DNA of 50,392 bases from Anaerococcus ihuae (GTDB taxonomy: Bacteria > Bacillota > Clostridia > Tissierellales > Peptoniphilaceae): positions 1-50,392 of the forward strand of contig NZ_CAKMRU010000004.1 in the NCBI RefSeq assembly GCF_928368155.1, written 5' to 3'. Position 1 is the first letter of the stretch, and each line of letters begins with the position of its first letter. Below, one piece after another: positions 41,686-50,392 of the stretch. A program made the translations under genes and the position numbers. The notes beneath the pieces were generated by a model. That model was not told where the DNA came from. It saw nothing but the letters and a program-made list of their open reading frames with translations, and did no database searches.

Positions 41686-42642
41686 GTGGAAAAATTTTCA
41701 AGAATTTCAGATAAAATAACTCAAAATATCGGTTTAATTATTATTATATTTTCTGTAGTAGCCTATTTTGTCCCAGATTATTTTTCTTGGATGACAAATT
41801 ACACCACAATTTTTCTTGCCCTTGCCATGTTTGGAATGGGAACTTCAATCGAAGCTGATGCTTTTAAGAAAATTTTAAAAAATCCTAGGGATATTTTTAT
41901 TGGATCTTTGGCACAATTTACAATTATGCCATTACTTGCTTGGATTTTAGCTGTAAGTTTTGATGTAAATAGAGATATTGCTTTAGGAATTATCCTTGTT
42001 GGATCATGTCCTGGAGGAACTGCATCAAATGTAATAACCCACATAGCTGGAGGAAATGTTTCAATGTCAGTTTCTATGACAATTTTATCAACACTTCTTG
42101 CCCCAATTGTTACACCATTTTTGGTTTATCTTTTGGCAGGAAGATGGGTTGAAGTTTCAATTTTAGCCATGTTTAAATCAGTTGTTACAGTAGTTTTAAT
42201 CCCAGTTTTGATGGGAATTTTTGCAAAAAAATTAAGCCCAGAAAAAATGGAAAAATCAAAATCAATTTTCCCATTAATATCATCCCTTGCAATTATTTTG
42301 ATAATTTCAGGAATAATCGGAGCAAATGCAGAAAAAATTGCCAAATCTGGATTAATTGTTTTGTTAATAGTAATGATTCACAATGCACTAGGACTTTTAT
42401 TGGGACTTGGCGTTTCCAAATTATTCAAAATGGATTATGACAAGCAAACAGCCCTATCAATCGAAGTGGGAATGCAAAATTCCGGCCTTGCCATCCAACT
42501 TGCAACAGCAAATTTTGCCCTAAACCCACTAGCAACCCTCCCAGGAGCAATTTTTTCAATCTGGCACAATATTTCAGGTTCAATTTTCGCATCAATTAGA
42601 AGAAAAGATGTAAAAGAAATTGCCTTTGCTAGGGAAAGATAA
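41686..42642 (+). CDS. panS: BASS-family transporter, probable (keto)pantoate importer (PanS-like)
   Basis: This 318-residue bile acid:sodium symporter family protein has about nine to ten helices. It has the family's crossing-helix motifs LVGSCPGGTASNVITHIAGGNVSMSV and EVGMQNSGLAIQLATANF. It starts at GTG after GAGGTG, directly behind panC. In Salmonella the BASS protein PanS moves ketopantoate or pantoate. With panD and panC but no panB or panE here, import of a pantoate precursor is a good inference. Other organic acids cannot be excluded. Confidence 0.75.
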   Translation: MEKFSRISDKITQNIGLIIIIFSVVAYFVPDYFSWMTNYTTIFLALAMFGMGTSIEADAFKKILKNPRDIFIGSLAQFTIMPLLAWILAVSFDVNRDIALGIILVGSCPGGTASNVITHIAGGNVSMSVSMTILSTLLAPIVTPFLVYLLAGRWVEVSILAMFKSVVTVVLIPVLMGIFAKKLSPEKMEKSKSIFPLISSLAIILIISGIIGANAEKIAKSGLIVLLIVMIHNALGLLLGLGVSKLFKMDYDKQTALSIEVGMQNSGLAIQLATANFALNPLATLPGAIFSIWHNISGSIFASIRRKDVKEIAFARER

Positions 42643-42645
42643 ATT

Positions 42646-42687
42646 AAAAAGCCCTGTAGGAATTTATAATCCTACAGGACTTTTTTT
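42646..42687. terminator. Bidirectional terminator of the pan operon and the glycerate kinase gene
   Basis: A strong stem pairs CCTGTAGGA with TCCTACAGG, extended by an A run on the left and a T run on the right, between convergent genes. Confidence 0.92.
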
Positions 42688-43906
42688 AATTAATCAAAAC
42701 AATAGATACATCATTAACATTTGTCCCACTAGGCCCTGTTTTTATTAATTGACCTATCTCATTTAAGGCATTATAAGAATCATTATTATCCAAAACCTTA
42801 TAATAATTAATATTTTTTTCCTTTAATTTATCCATAGTATAGCCATCAACAAAAGCCCCAGCTGCATCGGTTGGACCATCAGTCCCATCAGAGGAAAAAG
42901 AAATAATTTGTACATTTTTAAGCCCTCTTATATGTTTGGCACTTGCCAAGGCCAACTCTTGATTTCTTCCTCCCTTTCCATTGCCTTTAATTTTAACAAT
43001 AGTTTCTCCACCAAAAATATAAGCAAGCCTTTCCTTATAAGCACTTTTGCTTTTTGCAATAGATGATAAAATATATCCTGCCTCTTTTGCCTCACAATCC
43101 ATAAAAGTTGTTAAAATATCTGTCTTATAGCCTTCATCTTCCAATATTTCTTTTACTTTTAGGCACAATTGATCCACACTGCCAGAAATTTTTGTAGTAA
43201 TATTAGTTAAATTTTTTTCAGTTTCTTCATTCAAACACTTTCTAGCAGCCTCAGATAAAACAAGTCCATACTTATTAACAATATTTAAAGCATCCTCGCA
43301 AGTTGAAAAATCTTCATAGGTCGGACCTGATGCTATCATGTCAGGTCTATTTCCTATAACATCAGATAAAATAATATTATAAACTTTGGCAGGATAACAA
43401 TGCCTTGCAAATTTTCCACCCTTAATTTTTGATAGTCTCTTTCTAATTGTATTAATTTCAACAATGTCTGCACCTTTTTTCAAAAGTTGCTTATTAATAT
43501 CTTGTATTTCTTCAAAGCTAATAAGGGGTATTTCAAAAAGAGCAGACCCCCCTCCAGAAATAAGCATCACAAGCAAATCATCCTCGGTCAAATTTCCAAC
43601 TAAGTCATAGGCATATTGGCTTGCCTTAATTGTATTTTCATCAGAAATTGGATGACCCGCTTCAAAACAAATAGCCTTATCCAAAGGAGCTTTCAAATGA
43701 TTATATTTAGTTATAACTACAGCTTGATCAAATTTAATATCAGATTCTAAGGCTGTTTTTGCCATTTGATAGGCTGCCTTTCCTATAGCAATCAAAATTT
43801 TTCTGCCCTTAACTTTTGGTAGGCTTTTTAACTCTCTAGTGACAGCCTTATCAGGCAAACAAGATTCAATAGATTCTTCCACAATTTTTCTAATTAAATT
43901 ATCCAT
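42686..43906 (-). CDS. Glycerate 2-kinase (DUF4147/MOFRL type)
   Basis: This 406-residue class II glycerate kinase phosphorylates D-glycerate to 2-phosphoglycerate for glycolysis. The N-terminal DUF4147 domain has IAIGKAAYQMAKTAL, LISGGGSALFEIPL and SDVIGNRPDMIASGPTYED. The C-terminal MOFRL domain has GKGGRNQELALASA and SFSSDGTDGPTDAAGAFVDG. It lies downstream of the IlvD-type dehydratase and GntP permease but behind a terminator, so it may also be expressed alone. Confidence 0.88.
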   Translation of the reverse strand: MDNLIRKIVEESIESCLPDKAVTRELKSLPKVKGRKILIAIGKAAYQMAKTALESDIKFDQAVVITKYNHLKAPLDKAICFEAGHPISDENTIKASQYAYDLVGNLTEDDLLVMLISGGGSALFEIPLISFEEIQDINKQLLKKGADIVEINTIRKRLSKIKGGKFARHCYPAKVYNIILSDVIGNRPDMIASGPTYEDFSTCEDALNIVNKYGLVLSEAARKCLNEETEKNLTNITTKISGSVDQLCLKVKEILEDEGYKTDILTTFMDCEAKEAGYILSSIAKSKSAYKERLAYIFGGETIVKIKGNGKGGRNQELALASAKHIRGLKNVQIISFSSDGTDGPTDAAGAFVDGYTMDKLKEKNINYYKVLDNNDSYNALNEIGQLIKTGPSGTNVNDVSIVLIN

Positions 43907-43965
43907 CCTATCACCCCAAATAATTTTCTAAACAAGTCTTTATTTAATAATTTACCCAAATATAA

Positions 43966-43997
43966 CAAATAAAGCCCCAAAAACTTGGGACTTTATT
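43966..43997 (-). terminator. Terminator between the dehydratase and glycerate kinase genes
   Basis: AAATAAAGCCCCAA pairs with TTGGGACTTTATTT with one internal mismatch, just past the dehydratase stop codon. Confidence 0.65.
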
Positions 43998-44005
43998 TAC
44001 AAAAT

Positions 44006-45679
44006 TTATTCAAGAATAGCACCCTTATTAGCTGAAGATACTGCTCTTGCATATCTTACTAGGTAACCTTCTTTAATTTTTGGTTCAGGTTTAACTAGTT
44101 TATCTAGCCTTTCTTTAATTTCATCATCAGTCAAATCTATATTTATAGACCTATTTTCTATATCAATTTCTATTACATCTCCATCTTCTATTATAGCAAA
44201 TGGTCCACCATCCATAGCTTCAGGAGAAACGTGGCCTATAGCTGCTCCCCTAGTAGCCCCGGAAAATCTTCCATCTGTTACTAAGGCAACATCATTATCT
44301 AAATGCATACCTACAATAGCAGATGTAGGAGTAAGCATCTCTCTCATACCAGGACCACCCTTTGGACCCTCGTATTTAATAACAACTACATTGCCTTTTT
44401 TAACCTTACCATCAAAAATTCCTTCAGTCGCTGCTTCCATGCTGTTAAATACAACAGCTTCTCCCTTATGTTTCATCATTTCTGGCCTAACTGCTGCAGA
44501 TTTCACAACACATCCACCTGGTGCAATATTTCCCTTTAATACTGCTATACCACCTTGGTCATTGAATGGATTTTCAATAGGTCTAATAACATCATGGTCT
44601 CTTGTCTCTTTACCCTCTATATTTTCCTTTATTGTTTTTCCATTTATATTTTTCAAGCTAGTATTTAATAGGGATTTTTTATCTAATTCATGCATTACAG
44701 CTGGAATTCCACCTGCCATATGAAGATCAAACATGAACTTATCTCCTGAAGGACTTATGTGACATAAGTTCGGAGTATTTTTAGAAATTTCATCGAATTT
44801 TTCAAGAGATAATTCTAAACCACATTCATGAGCTATAGCTGGTAAATGTAGGGTTGTATTTGTTGAACCTGCTATGGCCATATCAACAACTATGGCATTT
44901 TTAAAGGCCTCTTCTGTAACTATATCTCTTGGTTTAATATCTTCTTTAACCAAAGCCACTGATCTTTCTCCAGCAATTTTTGCAAGAGCTATACGGTCTC
45001 CGTAATATGATGGAATTGTTCCATTATATGGAAGTGCAAGTCCCAAAACTTCTGAAAGACAGTTCATACTATTAGCTGTAAACATTCCAGCACATGATCC
45101 ACATGATGGGCAAGCTGCATGAGCGTATTCTTCCATTTCCTCTTCACTTTTTTCACCTAATTTATAGGCTGCAACCTGTTCTATACATGTAGAATAATCA
45201 GCCACTTCATCCTTATAATGACCTGTTGCCATAGGACCACCACTTACAATAATTGAAGGAATATTTAACCTTAATGCAGCCATGGTCATTCCAGGAACTA
45301 TCTTATCGCAGTTAGGGATTAAAACCAATCCATCTAAACCATGAGCCTTAGCCATAGCCTCTATACTATCTGCTATTAGCTCTCTTGATGCTAGAGGATA
45401 ATGCATTCCAGCATGGCTCATTGCTATACCATCACACATTGCTATTGAAGGAAATTCCACAGGAATTCCACCACCAGCAGCAACTCCTAATTTGGCTGCA
45501 TCTGCTAAACTTCTTAGATGAAAATGTCCAGGAACAATTTCATTAAATGAGTTTACAACTCCTATTAAAGGTTTTCTTCCTATATCTTTTTCTAATTTTC
45601 CTGTTGCATATAACAAAGATCTAGCTTCTATTCTTTCTGGTCCTTGATATACTTTTTGACTGTTCATTTTTTTACTCAT
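44006..45679 (-). CDS. ilvD: Dihydroxy-acid dehydratase (IlvD/EDD family)
   Basis: This 557-residue Fe-S dehydratase has CDKIVPGMTMAALRLNIPSI, CPSCGSCAGMFTANSMNCLSE (cluster cysteines), the AIAGSTNTTLHLPAIAHE motif and a C-terminal TDGRFSGATRGAAIGHVSPEA. The sequence looks like true IlvD, which makes 2-ketoisovalerate in valine and pantoate synthesis. No ilvB, ilvC or panB is nearby. It is cotranscribed with a GntP permease and lies beside a glycerate kinase, so a role on an imported sugar acid is as likely. TAGGAGGAAACA precedes the ATG. Confidence 0.85.
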   Translation of the reverse strand: MSKKMNSQKVYQGPERIEARSLLYATGKLEKDIGRKPLIGVVNSFNEIVPGHFHLRSLADAAKLGVAAGGGIPVEFPSIAMCDGIAMSHAGMHYPLASRELIADSIEAMAKAHGLDGLVLIPNCDKIVPGMTMAALRLNIPSIIVSGGPMATGHYKDEVADYSTCIEQVAAYKLGEKSEEEMEEYAHAACPSCGSCAGMFTANSMNCLSEVLGLALPYNGTIPSYYGDRIALAKIAGERSVALVKEDIKPRDIVTEEAFKNAIVVDMAIAGSTNTTLHLPAIAHECGLELSLEKFDEISKNTPNLCHISPSGDKFMFDLHMAGGIPAVMHELDKKSLLNTSLKNINGKTIKENIEGKETRDHDVIRPIENPFNDQGGIAVLKGNIAPGGCVVKSAAVRPEMMKHKGEAVVFNSMEAATEGIFDGKVKKGNVVVIKYEGPKGGPGMREMLTPTSAIVGMHLDNDVALVTDGRFSGATRGAAIGHVSPEAMDGGPFAIIEDGDVIEIDIENRSINIDLTDDEIKERLDKLVKPEPKIKEGYLVRYARAVSSANKGAILE

Positions 45680-45688
45680 TGTTTCCTC

Positions 45689-46960
45689 CTAAAAATTTAA
45701 TCCTATTAAACCATATACAATAGTAGAAACTATTGTCATAACCAATCCTACACAAAATTCAAATGGCAACAATCTTAATTTTTCTTTGATATTCATCCTT
45801 ACACTACCAGCACTTGTATGGAAAAAACTTCCATGAGGCAGGCCGTCTAGGGTATTGCTTCCTGCGTGTATCATTACTGCAGCTTGAAGAGGTTTTACTC
45901 CAAAAGATAGGATTGTCTCTCCAAAAACTTGTGATCCAACTGTACTTCCTGCTGTAGCTGATGCTGTAGCAGCCCCCATGGTTAAGCCTGTAATTGGAGC
46001 TAATAAAAATCCTGACAAGCCTAAAATATCAACTATATGTATTAGAGATTCTTTAAGGCCAGAGTTTGCTATTATTCCTGATAAGGCACCTGTTCCTAAA
46101 AGTAACAAAATTACTCCTGACATCATATTTAATCCTTTTGTAGAGAAATTCACAAAATTTTTAACTTCTTTTGTCAAAATACAAGTAATAAATCCCCCTA
46201 AAGGCAATGCTATTAATGGATCTATCTCAATTCCCATTATAGGTCTTAGGGCTAAAAGTATTATAGAAATAAGAGGTCCTGTAATTGCTGCAAGCAGACT
46301 AGGTTTAGAAAAATTTACATTTCCTTTTTCTTCCACTAACAAAACTTCACTTCCTATGCCCATTTTATGTACTAATTTTGTTATATAAACTGTCGCTACA
46401 AAACCAAATATTGCAGGAATTATTCCCCCTATCATTACGCTTGTTAGAGGAATTTGAAAATAATCTGATAAGGCTATAGCTTGTGGATTGGGTGACATGA
46501 CATTTCCAGCGTGAGTTCCTCCACACATAGCCATCATTATTACTGATTTTGAATAATTAGTTTTCTTAGCTATAACCATAGCAATTGGTGCAACTGTTAA
46601 ACAGGCTACATCTGCAAAAACTCCTATAGCAGTCAAGATAAATATAGATGCTACTATAGCTATTAAAGAATTAGCTTCTCCTAATTTCTCAACTATATTT
46701 TCTGCAATAACATCTGCAGATCCAGAATTAATTAAAGCTCCAGCTAAAACCCCTGCAGCCATAATTCTAAGTAAGGTCGGAGACATTCCTCCAGCTCCAT
46801 CGAACATTAATGTTACAACTTCTTTAGCATTAGCACCGCCAGCCATTCCACCTATTAAAGCACCAAGAATCATTCCATAGGCAGGTGGAGCTCCCATTAC
46901 AATTACGGAAATCGCTATCACTAAAGCTATCAAAGCTCCTATTGTTGATACACTTGCCAT
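45689..46960 (-). CDS. GntP-family gluconate/sugar-acid permease
   Basis: This 423-residue transporter has about twelve to fourteen helices. GntP family features are APPAYGMILGALIGGMAGG, NVMSPNPQAIALSDYFQIP, and a C-terminal GATASATAGSTV and HAGSNTLDGLPHGSFFHTSAGSV. It imports gluconate, glycerate or a related hydroxy acid. The start at 46960 (MASVSTIGALIALV) has GGAGGAAATT; a 10-residue longer version from 46990 lacks a site. It is 9 nt upstream of the dehydratase. Confidence 0.85.
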   Translation of the reverse strand: MASVSTIGALIALVIAISVIVMGAPPAYGMILGALIGGMAGGANAKEVVTLMFDGAGGMSPTLLRIMAAGVLAGALINSGSADVIAENIVEKLGEANSLIAIVASIFILTAIGVFADVACLTVAPIAMVIAKKTNYSKSVIMMAMCGGTHAGNVMSPNPQAIALSDYFQIPLTSVMIGGIIPAIFGFVATVYITKLVHKMGIGSEVLLVEEKGNVNFSKPSLLAAITGPLISIILLALRPIMGIEIDPLIALPLGGFITCILTKEVKNFVNFSTKGLNMMSGVILLLLGTGALSGIIANSGLKESLIHIVDILGLSGFLLAPITGLTMGAATASATAGSTVGSQVFGETILSFGVKPLQAAVMIHAGSNTLDGLPHGSFFHTSAGSVRMNIKEKLRLLPFEFCVGLVMTIVSTIVYGLIGLNF

Positions 46961-46993
46961 AATTTCCTCCATTTTTTTATTATTAATCATTGT

Positions 46994-47006
46994 GTAAACG
47001 ATTTAC
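46994..47006 (-). promoter_or_regulatory. Palindrome GTAAACGATTTAC in front of the GntP gene
   Basis: This perfect dyad (GTAAA-CGA-TTTAC) lies 33 nt before the permease start, between it and the regulator gene. It is a candidate operator for the neighbouring PrpR-like regulator. No sigma-54 -24/-12 element is seen in the gap. Confidence 0.35.
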
Positions 47007-47061
47007 TTAAACTTTACCATGTTTGATTCTATTTTGCAACATATTAATTTAATATAAAAAA

Positions 47062-47084
47062 AATCGTTTCATTTTGAAACGATT
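47062..47084 (-). terminator. Terminator of the PrpR-like regulator gene
   Basis: AATCGTTTCA pairs with TGAAACGATT around a 3-nt loop, overlapping the stop codon and followed by a T run on the minus strand. Confidence 0.8.
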
Positions 47085-48733
47085 CATATTTTGTATTTTT
47101 TCATTTTTCTCCATAGGGTAGACCTACTTATTCCCAAAATTTCACTGACCTTACTTTGATTGTATTCTTCCTTTTTTAAGTGGTAGAGGATAAGCTCTTT
47201 TTCAATTTCTTCTAAATTTTTAGAATCAAAGATCTCTTTTTTACTACCTTCTTCTATTTTTTTAGTAAAGACATCTTTTCCTACTATTAATTCATTTCTG
47301 CTAAATATATAATTTTTTAATTTTTTCAATAAATAGTCTAAATTCTTATTTAGTAAGGGATTTTCACCATCAAATGTATAATACTCAATCCCAAAGGCCA
47401 TTGTTCCAAATTTTTCGTGATAATAGGCTATATAGTTATTAAATATCAGATTTAGGTCATCTTTTCTTTGTCTGGTGTTAGGTATTATTAGGGTCTGTTT
47501 TTCATCAATATAGTCTATAATTTTAGAATCTTTTTCAAGTAAAATTATAAATCTTTCTTCTATATTTTTTTTACTAATATTGCTAATTATTTCATAATCT
47601 TTAATATTTTTTATAAGTATGTTTTTTTTCTTGTATTTTAAAATTTCATCGTAACTTTCAATATTTACCTTGTCTAAGTCTATTAACAAAGTGCTATTTT
47701 TATTGATACCTATAGTAAAGTTTAAAAGTTCATTTAGGGTGTATTCATTATCTTTAATTATGAATATGGGGTTTTTTTCTTTTATAAGTCTTTTTGCCTT
47801 GGCAAATAATTTTTGCATAGACTCGGACTTAGTTACAGGCATAAAATTATTTTTTATATCTAAATCATATACACCTATAGGTTTTTCATAATCACTTTCT
47901 ACTTTTTTAAAATTATATAGGTAAAATTTATCTGAAGATATTTCTATAGATGATATTTCAAGGTTAACTTCCCCAATCCTAGCTTGAATATAGGGGGTAT
48001 TAAATTCCTTGTTTTCAAATTCGTATTTTAGGCTTATACATTTTTCGTAAGATATGGGCATTTTTTCAAAATTTATAAATTTTGAATATATTATTTTATT
48101 GTTTTGAATTATACAATAGTCTTTATTAAATTTAGTCAAAAATTTTGACCTAATTGCATCTATTTTCTTTATTTTTTGGGTTTGATTTAAAATCATAATT
48201 GCATATTCCAAAGAATTTTCTAAACTTTCATGGCTTGTTTGGAATAATACAGTATTAAAATTTAAGTCTTTTGCGACTTTTATAGCCAGGGAATCTCCAA
48301 GTATTTGCTGGTATCCTTCTTCTTTTAATTTTATAAGAAGATTTGTTAAGTCTAGGTCATTTTTTATATAGTGTATTTTAAAATCCAAATTTAATAGTCT
48401 GATTATCTCTATTGCTCCATCTGTGATATTTGAATAAGCAATTATAGATGTTTTTGCCTGGTTGTTTTTTGCTATTAATATACTTTTTAGCAAATCATTT
48501 CCTGATGGTTTTGCATCTATTACTGGAATATCAAGATGTTTTTTTATTAATCTTGCAGTTCCGCCTCTAGAAATTATTGCATCATAACCATTGTTTTTAG
48601 CATCTATAGCGAGTTTAAGGCCATCTTCTAGCATAGCTATGCCATAGTCTATTTGGCAATTTTTGTATTTGTTTTTTAAGTCTTCTATGGGCCTTACCAT
48701 AGCTTCATATGTTCCAACAATAAAAATCTTCAT
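47084..48733 (-). CDS. PrpR-like regulator with decayed AAA+ domain
   Basis: This regulator of about 549 residues has an N-terminal PrpR-type sensor domain (to about residue 185: YDAIISRGGTARLIKKHLDIPVIDA, SIIAYSNITDGAIEII). A PAS-like middle part follows, then a segment of sigma-54 activator length, and a C-terminal Fis-type helix-turn-helix (NQSKVSEILGISRSTLWRKMKKYKI). The AAA+ region lacks Walker A, and no GAFTGA loop for sigma-54 contact is visible (ending remnants: KRLIKEKNPIFIIKDNEY, STLLIDLDKV). It should therefore act as an ordinary DNA-binding regulator, probably of the GntP-IlvD operon upstream. The start at 48733 follows AGGTGG. Confidence 0.75.
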   Translation of the reverse strand: MKIFIVGTYEAMVRPIEDLKNKYKNCQIDYGIAMLEDGLKLAIDAKNNGYDAIISRGGTARLIKKHLDIPVIDAKPSGNDLLKSILIAKNNQAKTSIIAYSNITDGAIEIIRLLNLDFKIHYIKNDLDLTNLLIKLKEEGYQQILGDSLAIKVAKDLNFNTVLFQTSHESLENSLEYAIMILNQTQKIKKIDAIRSKFLTKFNKDYCIIQNNKIIYSKFINFEKMPISYEKCISLKYEFENKEFNTPYIQARIGEVNLEISSIEISSDKFYLYNFKKVESDYEKPIGVYDLDIKNNFMPVTKSESMQKLFAKAKRLIKEKNPIFIIKDNEYTLNELLNFTIGINKNSTLLIDLDKVNIESYDEILKYKKKNILIKNIKDYEIISNISKKNIEERFIILLEKDSKIIDYIDEKQTLIIPNTRQRKDDLNLIFNNYIAYYHEKFGTMAFGIEYYTFDGENPLLNKNLDYLLKKLKNYIFSRNELIVGKDVFTKKIEEGSKKEIFDSKNLEEIEKELILYHLKKEEYNQSKVSEILGISRSTLWRKMKKYKI

Positions 48734-48807
48734 TAATTCCACCTATTTATATTTTCCAATGCCTAGTCTATATACCCAAAAATATAAGAACAGACCTAAA
48801 TTTAATA

Positions 48808-48845
48808 ATCCCTAGAAAAATATTAAGAAATTTTAATCTAGGGAT
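48808..48845 (-). terminator. Hairpin after the hemerythrin-PAS gene
   Basis: ATCCCTAGA pairs with TCTAGGGAT, 11 nt past the minus-strand stop codon. The T run after it is weak. Confidence 0.55.
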
Positions 48846-48856
48846 CAATTTATTTT

Positions 48857-50221
48857 TTATTTCTTCTTAGCCTTATCCCAAATATCAAGATAGGATTTGT
48901 AGAAAGAAAGATCTTGGACAGTTTCCAAAACTCCTAAATAATTTCTGTTCTTATCCCTAACTGCATAGTAGGTCACAGCGTGGTCATTGCCCTTTATGTT
49001 TTTTATGATTTGAAATTTATCCTTGCTTCCTTCCTTAAATTCACCGATAAGCTTTCTTACAATTGGCTCAACTTGTGGTGGGTGGCATGAATAAACTTCC
49101 CTTCCTAAGGATGTTTTTGCCCTTTTAAAAATTTTTTCACCCTTTATATTATTATAATAAGCATTTATATCATTTTTATCTACAAAAGTTATCTCAATTT
49201 CTAAAGTATCAAGAAGGGCCTCAAGCTCATCAACTTTCATCTTTCCCTTAGAAAAATTAATATATCCATCCATAGAATCTTTCTCATTATTTGTATTTTC
49301 TCCATCATCCCAAATTTCTTTTTTGATTATATCATCAGGATAATCTTTCAAATCCTCATAAAGTCCCAAAAAATCTTCATTTGAAATCACATCTTCCATC
49401 AAAGGATACAAGATATTTTCTTCCTTATAAGTCATCTCCCTTGCTCTTTCAAATACTTTTTTGACATCATCAAAATCAGATTTTTTGAAAGCTTTTTTGA
49501 AATTTTTAGAAATTTCAATATCAACTCCCCACATAATATCAGATGGACCTGGCTTATTGTAATTTTCCTTTAACAAAGGATAAATCAAGTCCCCCTTTTT
49601 CCTATAATGTGAAGTGATTTTATTAGAAATATCTTTAATTTTTTCCAAATCTTGACTGTTTTCTCCTAAATCGATAAGTTCTTTAATTTTTTCATTTTCC
49701 AAAAAGAAAAACCTAAGAGGATGACCAGAAATATTTATTAATTTCAAATCCTTTCCTCCTTCACTTTCAGTTTTTCCATGAAAAAGTGAAGAATGAACAT
49801 CACAAAGTCTTTGAACATCAGCCCTATCAACTCCCCCTTCAAGAAGAGCTTCCTCAGCATCCATAATTTCAGAAGATGAAACATTTTCGAAATTTTTTAC
49901 AAAATCTTTTCTAACACTTTGAAGATCTTCCCCTTCTGACAATCTTTTTACATAAGATTTAATGAGTTCTCTTCTATTTTTGACCTCTAAATCATCATAA
50001 GAGTTAACAATTTCATAACCCAAATCTTCTAATTTTTTCTCAACATTATCAATTCCAACCATCTTCGCCCCGCGTCTAATAGACATTTTTTTGCCCATAG
50101 TTTTAAGCATAAGAGGATTGGAAAGATTTTTAAAACCAAGACCTATAAGATCTTTTTTTAATTTATCATCACGATTAACTAAATCATAAATCGCCTTATT
50201 AATATCAATTTTTTTAGCCAT
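48857..50221 (-). CDS. DUF1858-DUF438-hemerythrin-PAS protein
   Basis: This 454-residue cytoplasmic protein has an N-terminal DUF1858 domain (to about residue 60, IDINKAIYDLVNRDDKLKK). A DUF438 helical domain follows to about 140, then a hemerythrin-like four-helix domain (SGHPLRFFFLENEK, ITSHYRKKGDLIYPLL, YKEENILYPLMED) with His and Glu ligands for a di-iron or heme site. A C-terminal PAS domain follows (EITFVDKNDINAYYNNIKGEKIF, VYSCHPPQVEPIV). Such proteins in anaerobes are thought to sense oxygen, nitric oxide or redox. The start at 50221 follows GGAGGATATT; a 10-residue longer form is less likely. No output domain is present. Confidence 0.82.
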   Translation of the reverse strand: MAKKIDINKAIYDLVNRDDKLKKDLIGLGFKNLSNPLMLKTMGKKMSIRRGAKMVGIDNVEKKLEDLGYEIVNSYDDLEVKNRRELIKSYVKRLSEGEDLQSVRKDFVKNFENVSSSEIMDAEEALLEGGVDRADVQRLCDVHSSLFHGKTESEGGKDLKLINISGHPLRFFFLENEKIKELIDLGENSQDLEKIKDISNKITSHYRKKGDLIYPLLKENYNKPGPSDIMWGVDIEISKNFKKAFKKSDFDDVKKVFERAREMTYKEENILYPLMEDVISNEDFLGLYEDLKDYPDDIIKKEIWDDGENTNNEKDSMDGYINFSKGKMKVDELEALLDTLEIEITFVDKNDINAYYNNIKGEKIFKRAKTSLGREVYSCHPPQVEPIVRKLIGEFKEGSKDKFQIIKNIKGNDHAVTYYAVRDKNRNYLGVLETVQDLSFYKSYLDIWDKAKKK

Positions 50222-50362
50222 AATATCCTCCAATATTATTATACTCTTCAATTGATAATGTCTATTATTTGTATAAAAAAAGCAAGAAGTATCTTGATCA
50301 GAGCGTAGCCAAAGTATGAATGTAGATAATAATTTATTTTAAAATAAAAATTAAGCTACGTA

Positions 50363-50392
50363 CCATCTCGACTAAGTGAGTGAAACGAACGC
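50363..50392 (-). repeat. Dispersed repeat copy cut by the window end
   Basis: On the minus strand this ends TCGAGATGG and is preceded by a CACTCACTTAG-type middle, matching the copy at 398-434. The other end lies beyond the window. Confidence 0.6.

Noticed and set aside
46961..47061. Sigma-54 promoter for the GntP operon
   Set aside because: No GG/GC -24/-12 pair with correct spacing is found.

Overview
The window looks like chromosomal DNA of a low-GC, anaerobic Gram-positive bacterium, most likely a peptoniphilaceous Firmicute such as Anaerococcus. The supports are very AT-rich DNA with A/T-ending codons, AGGAGG ribosome binding sites, a gltX-cysS-rlmB-yacP-sigma operon of Firmicute type, a FeoA/FeoA/FeoB ferrous iron system with its Cys-rich partner, and a type I-B CRISPR-Cas locus with Cas8b/Csh1. 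The genus is inferred from gene style and was not tested by a search.

Layout. 1-770 is a repeat-filled non-coding stretch carrying an AGAGATCTCTC...TCGAGATGG repeat that reappears at the right edge. 773-10192 holds an M20 amidohydrolase broken by one in-frame stop, a PfoR-type PTS IIC permease, the translation operon ending in a sigma-70 factor, and a two-gene ABC exporter. 10189-19644 holds a radical SAM protein, a threonine aldolase-type enzyme, a metal P-type ATPase with a DUF6110-like partner, the feo operon with a candidate Fur box, a DegV protein and a half-length AI-2E-type membrane protein. 19737-27580 holds a secreted or anchored EEP-family phosphodiesterase, a decayed prophage patch (20943-22828), a nitroreductase that seems to start at ATT, a cytosine/purine uptake and deamination operon, and a HAD phosphatase preceded by two 195-bp tandem copies of its own start region.

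27918-40105 is a complete type I-B CRISPR-Cas system. The operon cas6-cas8b-cas7-cas5-cas3-cas4-cas1-cas2 runs on the minus strand into a leader and an array of 52 repeats (51 spacers), with one more decayed repeat at the far, old end. The most interesting signal lies just upstream of cas6: two degenerate CRISPR repeats flank a 24-nt pseudo-spacer. The first 15 nt of that pseudo-spacer match a site at the start of the cas transcript except at positions 6 and 12, next to a TCA motif. This is the layout expected of a crRNA-like guide by which Cascade represses its own operon (CreR-like).

40406-50221 holds panD-panC with a BASS-family transporter that may import (keto)pantoate, and a sugar-acid/glycerate locus (glycerate 2-kinase, IlvD-type dehydratase, GntP permease). 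That locus sits next to a PrpR-like regulator whose AAA+ ATPase core has decayed. A DUF1858-DUF438-hemerythrin-PAS sensor protein ends the window.
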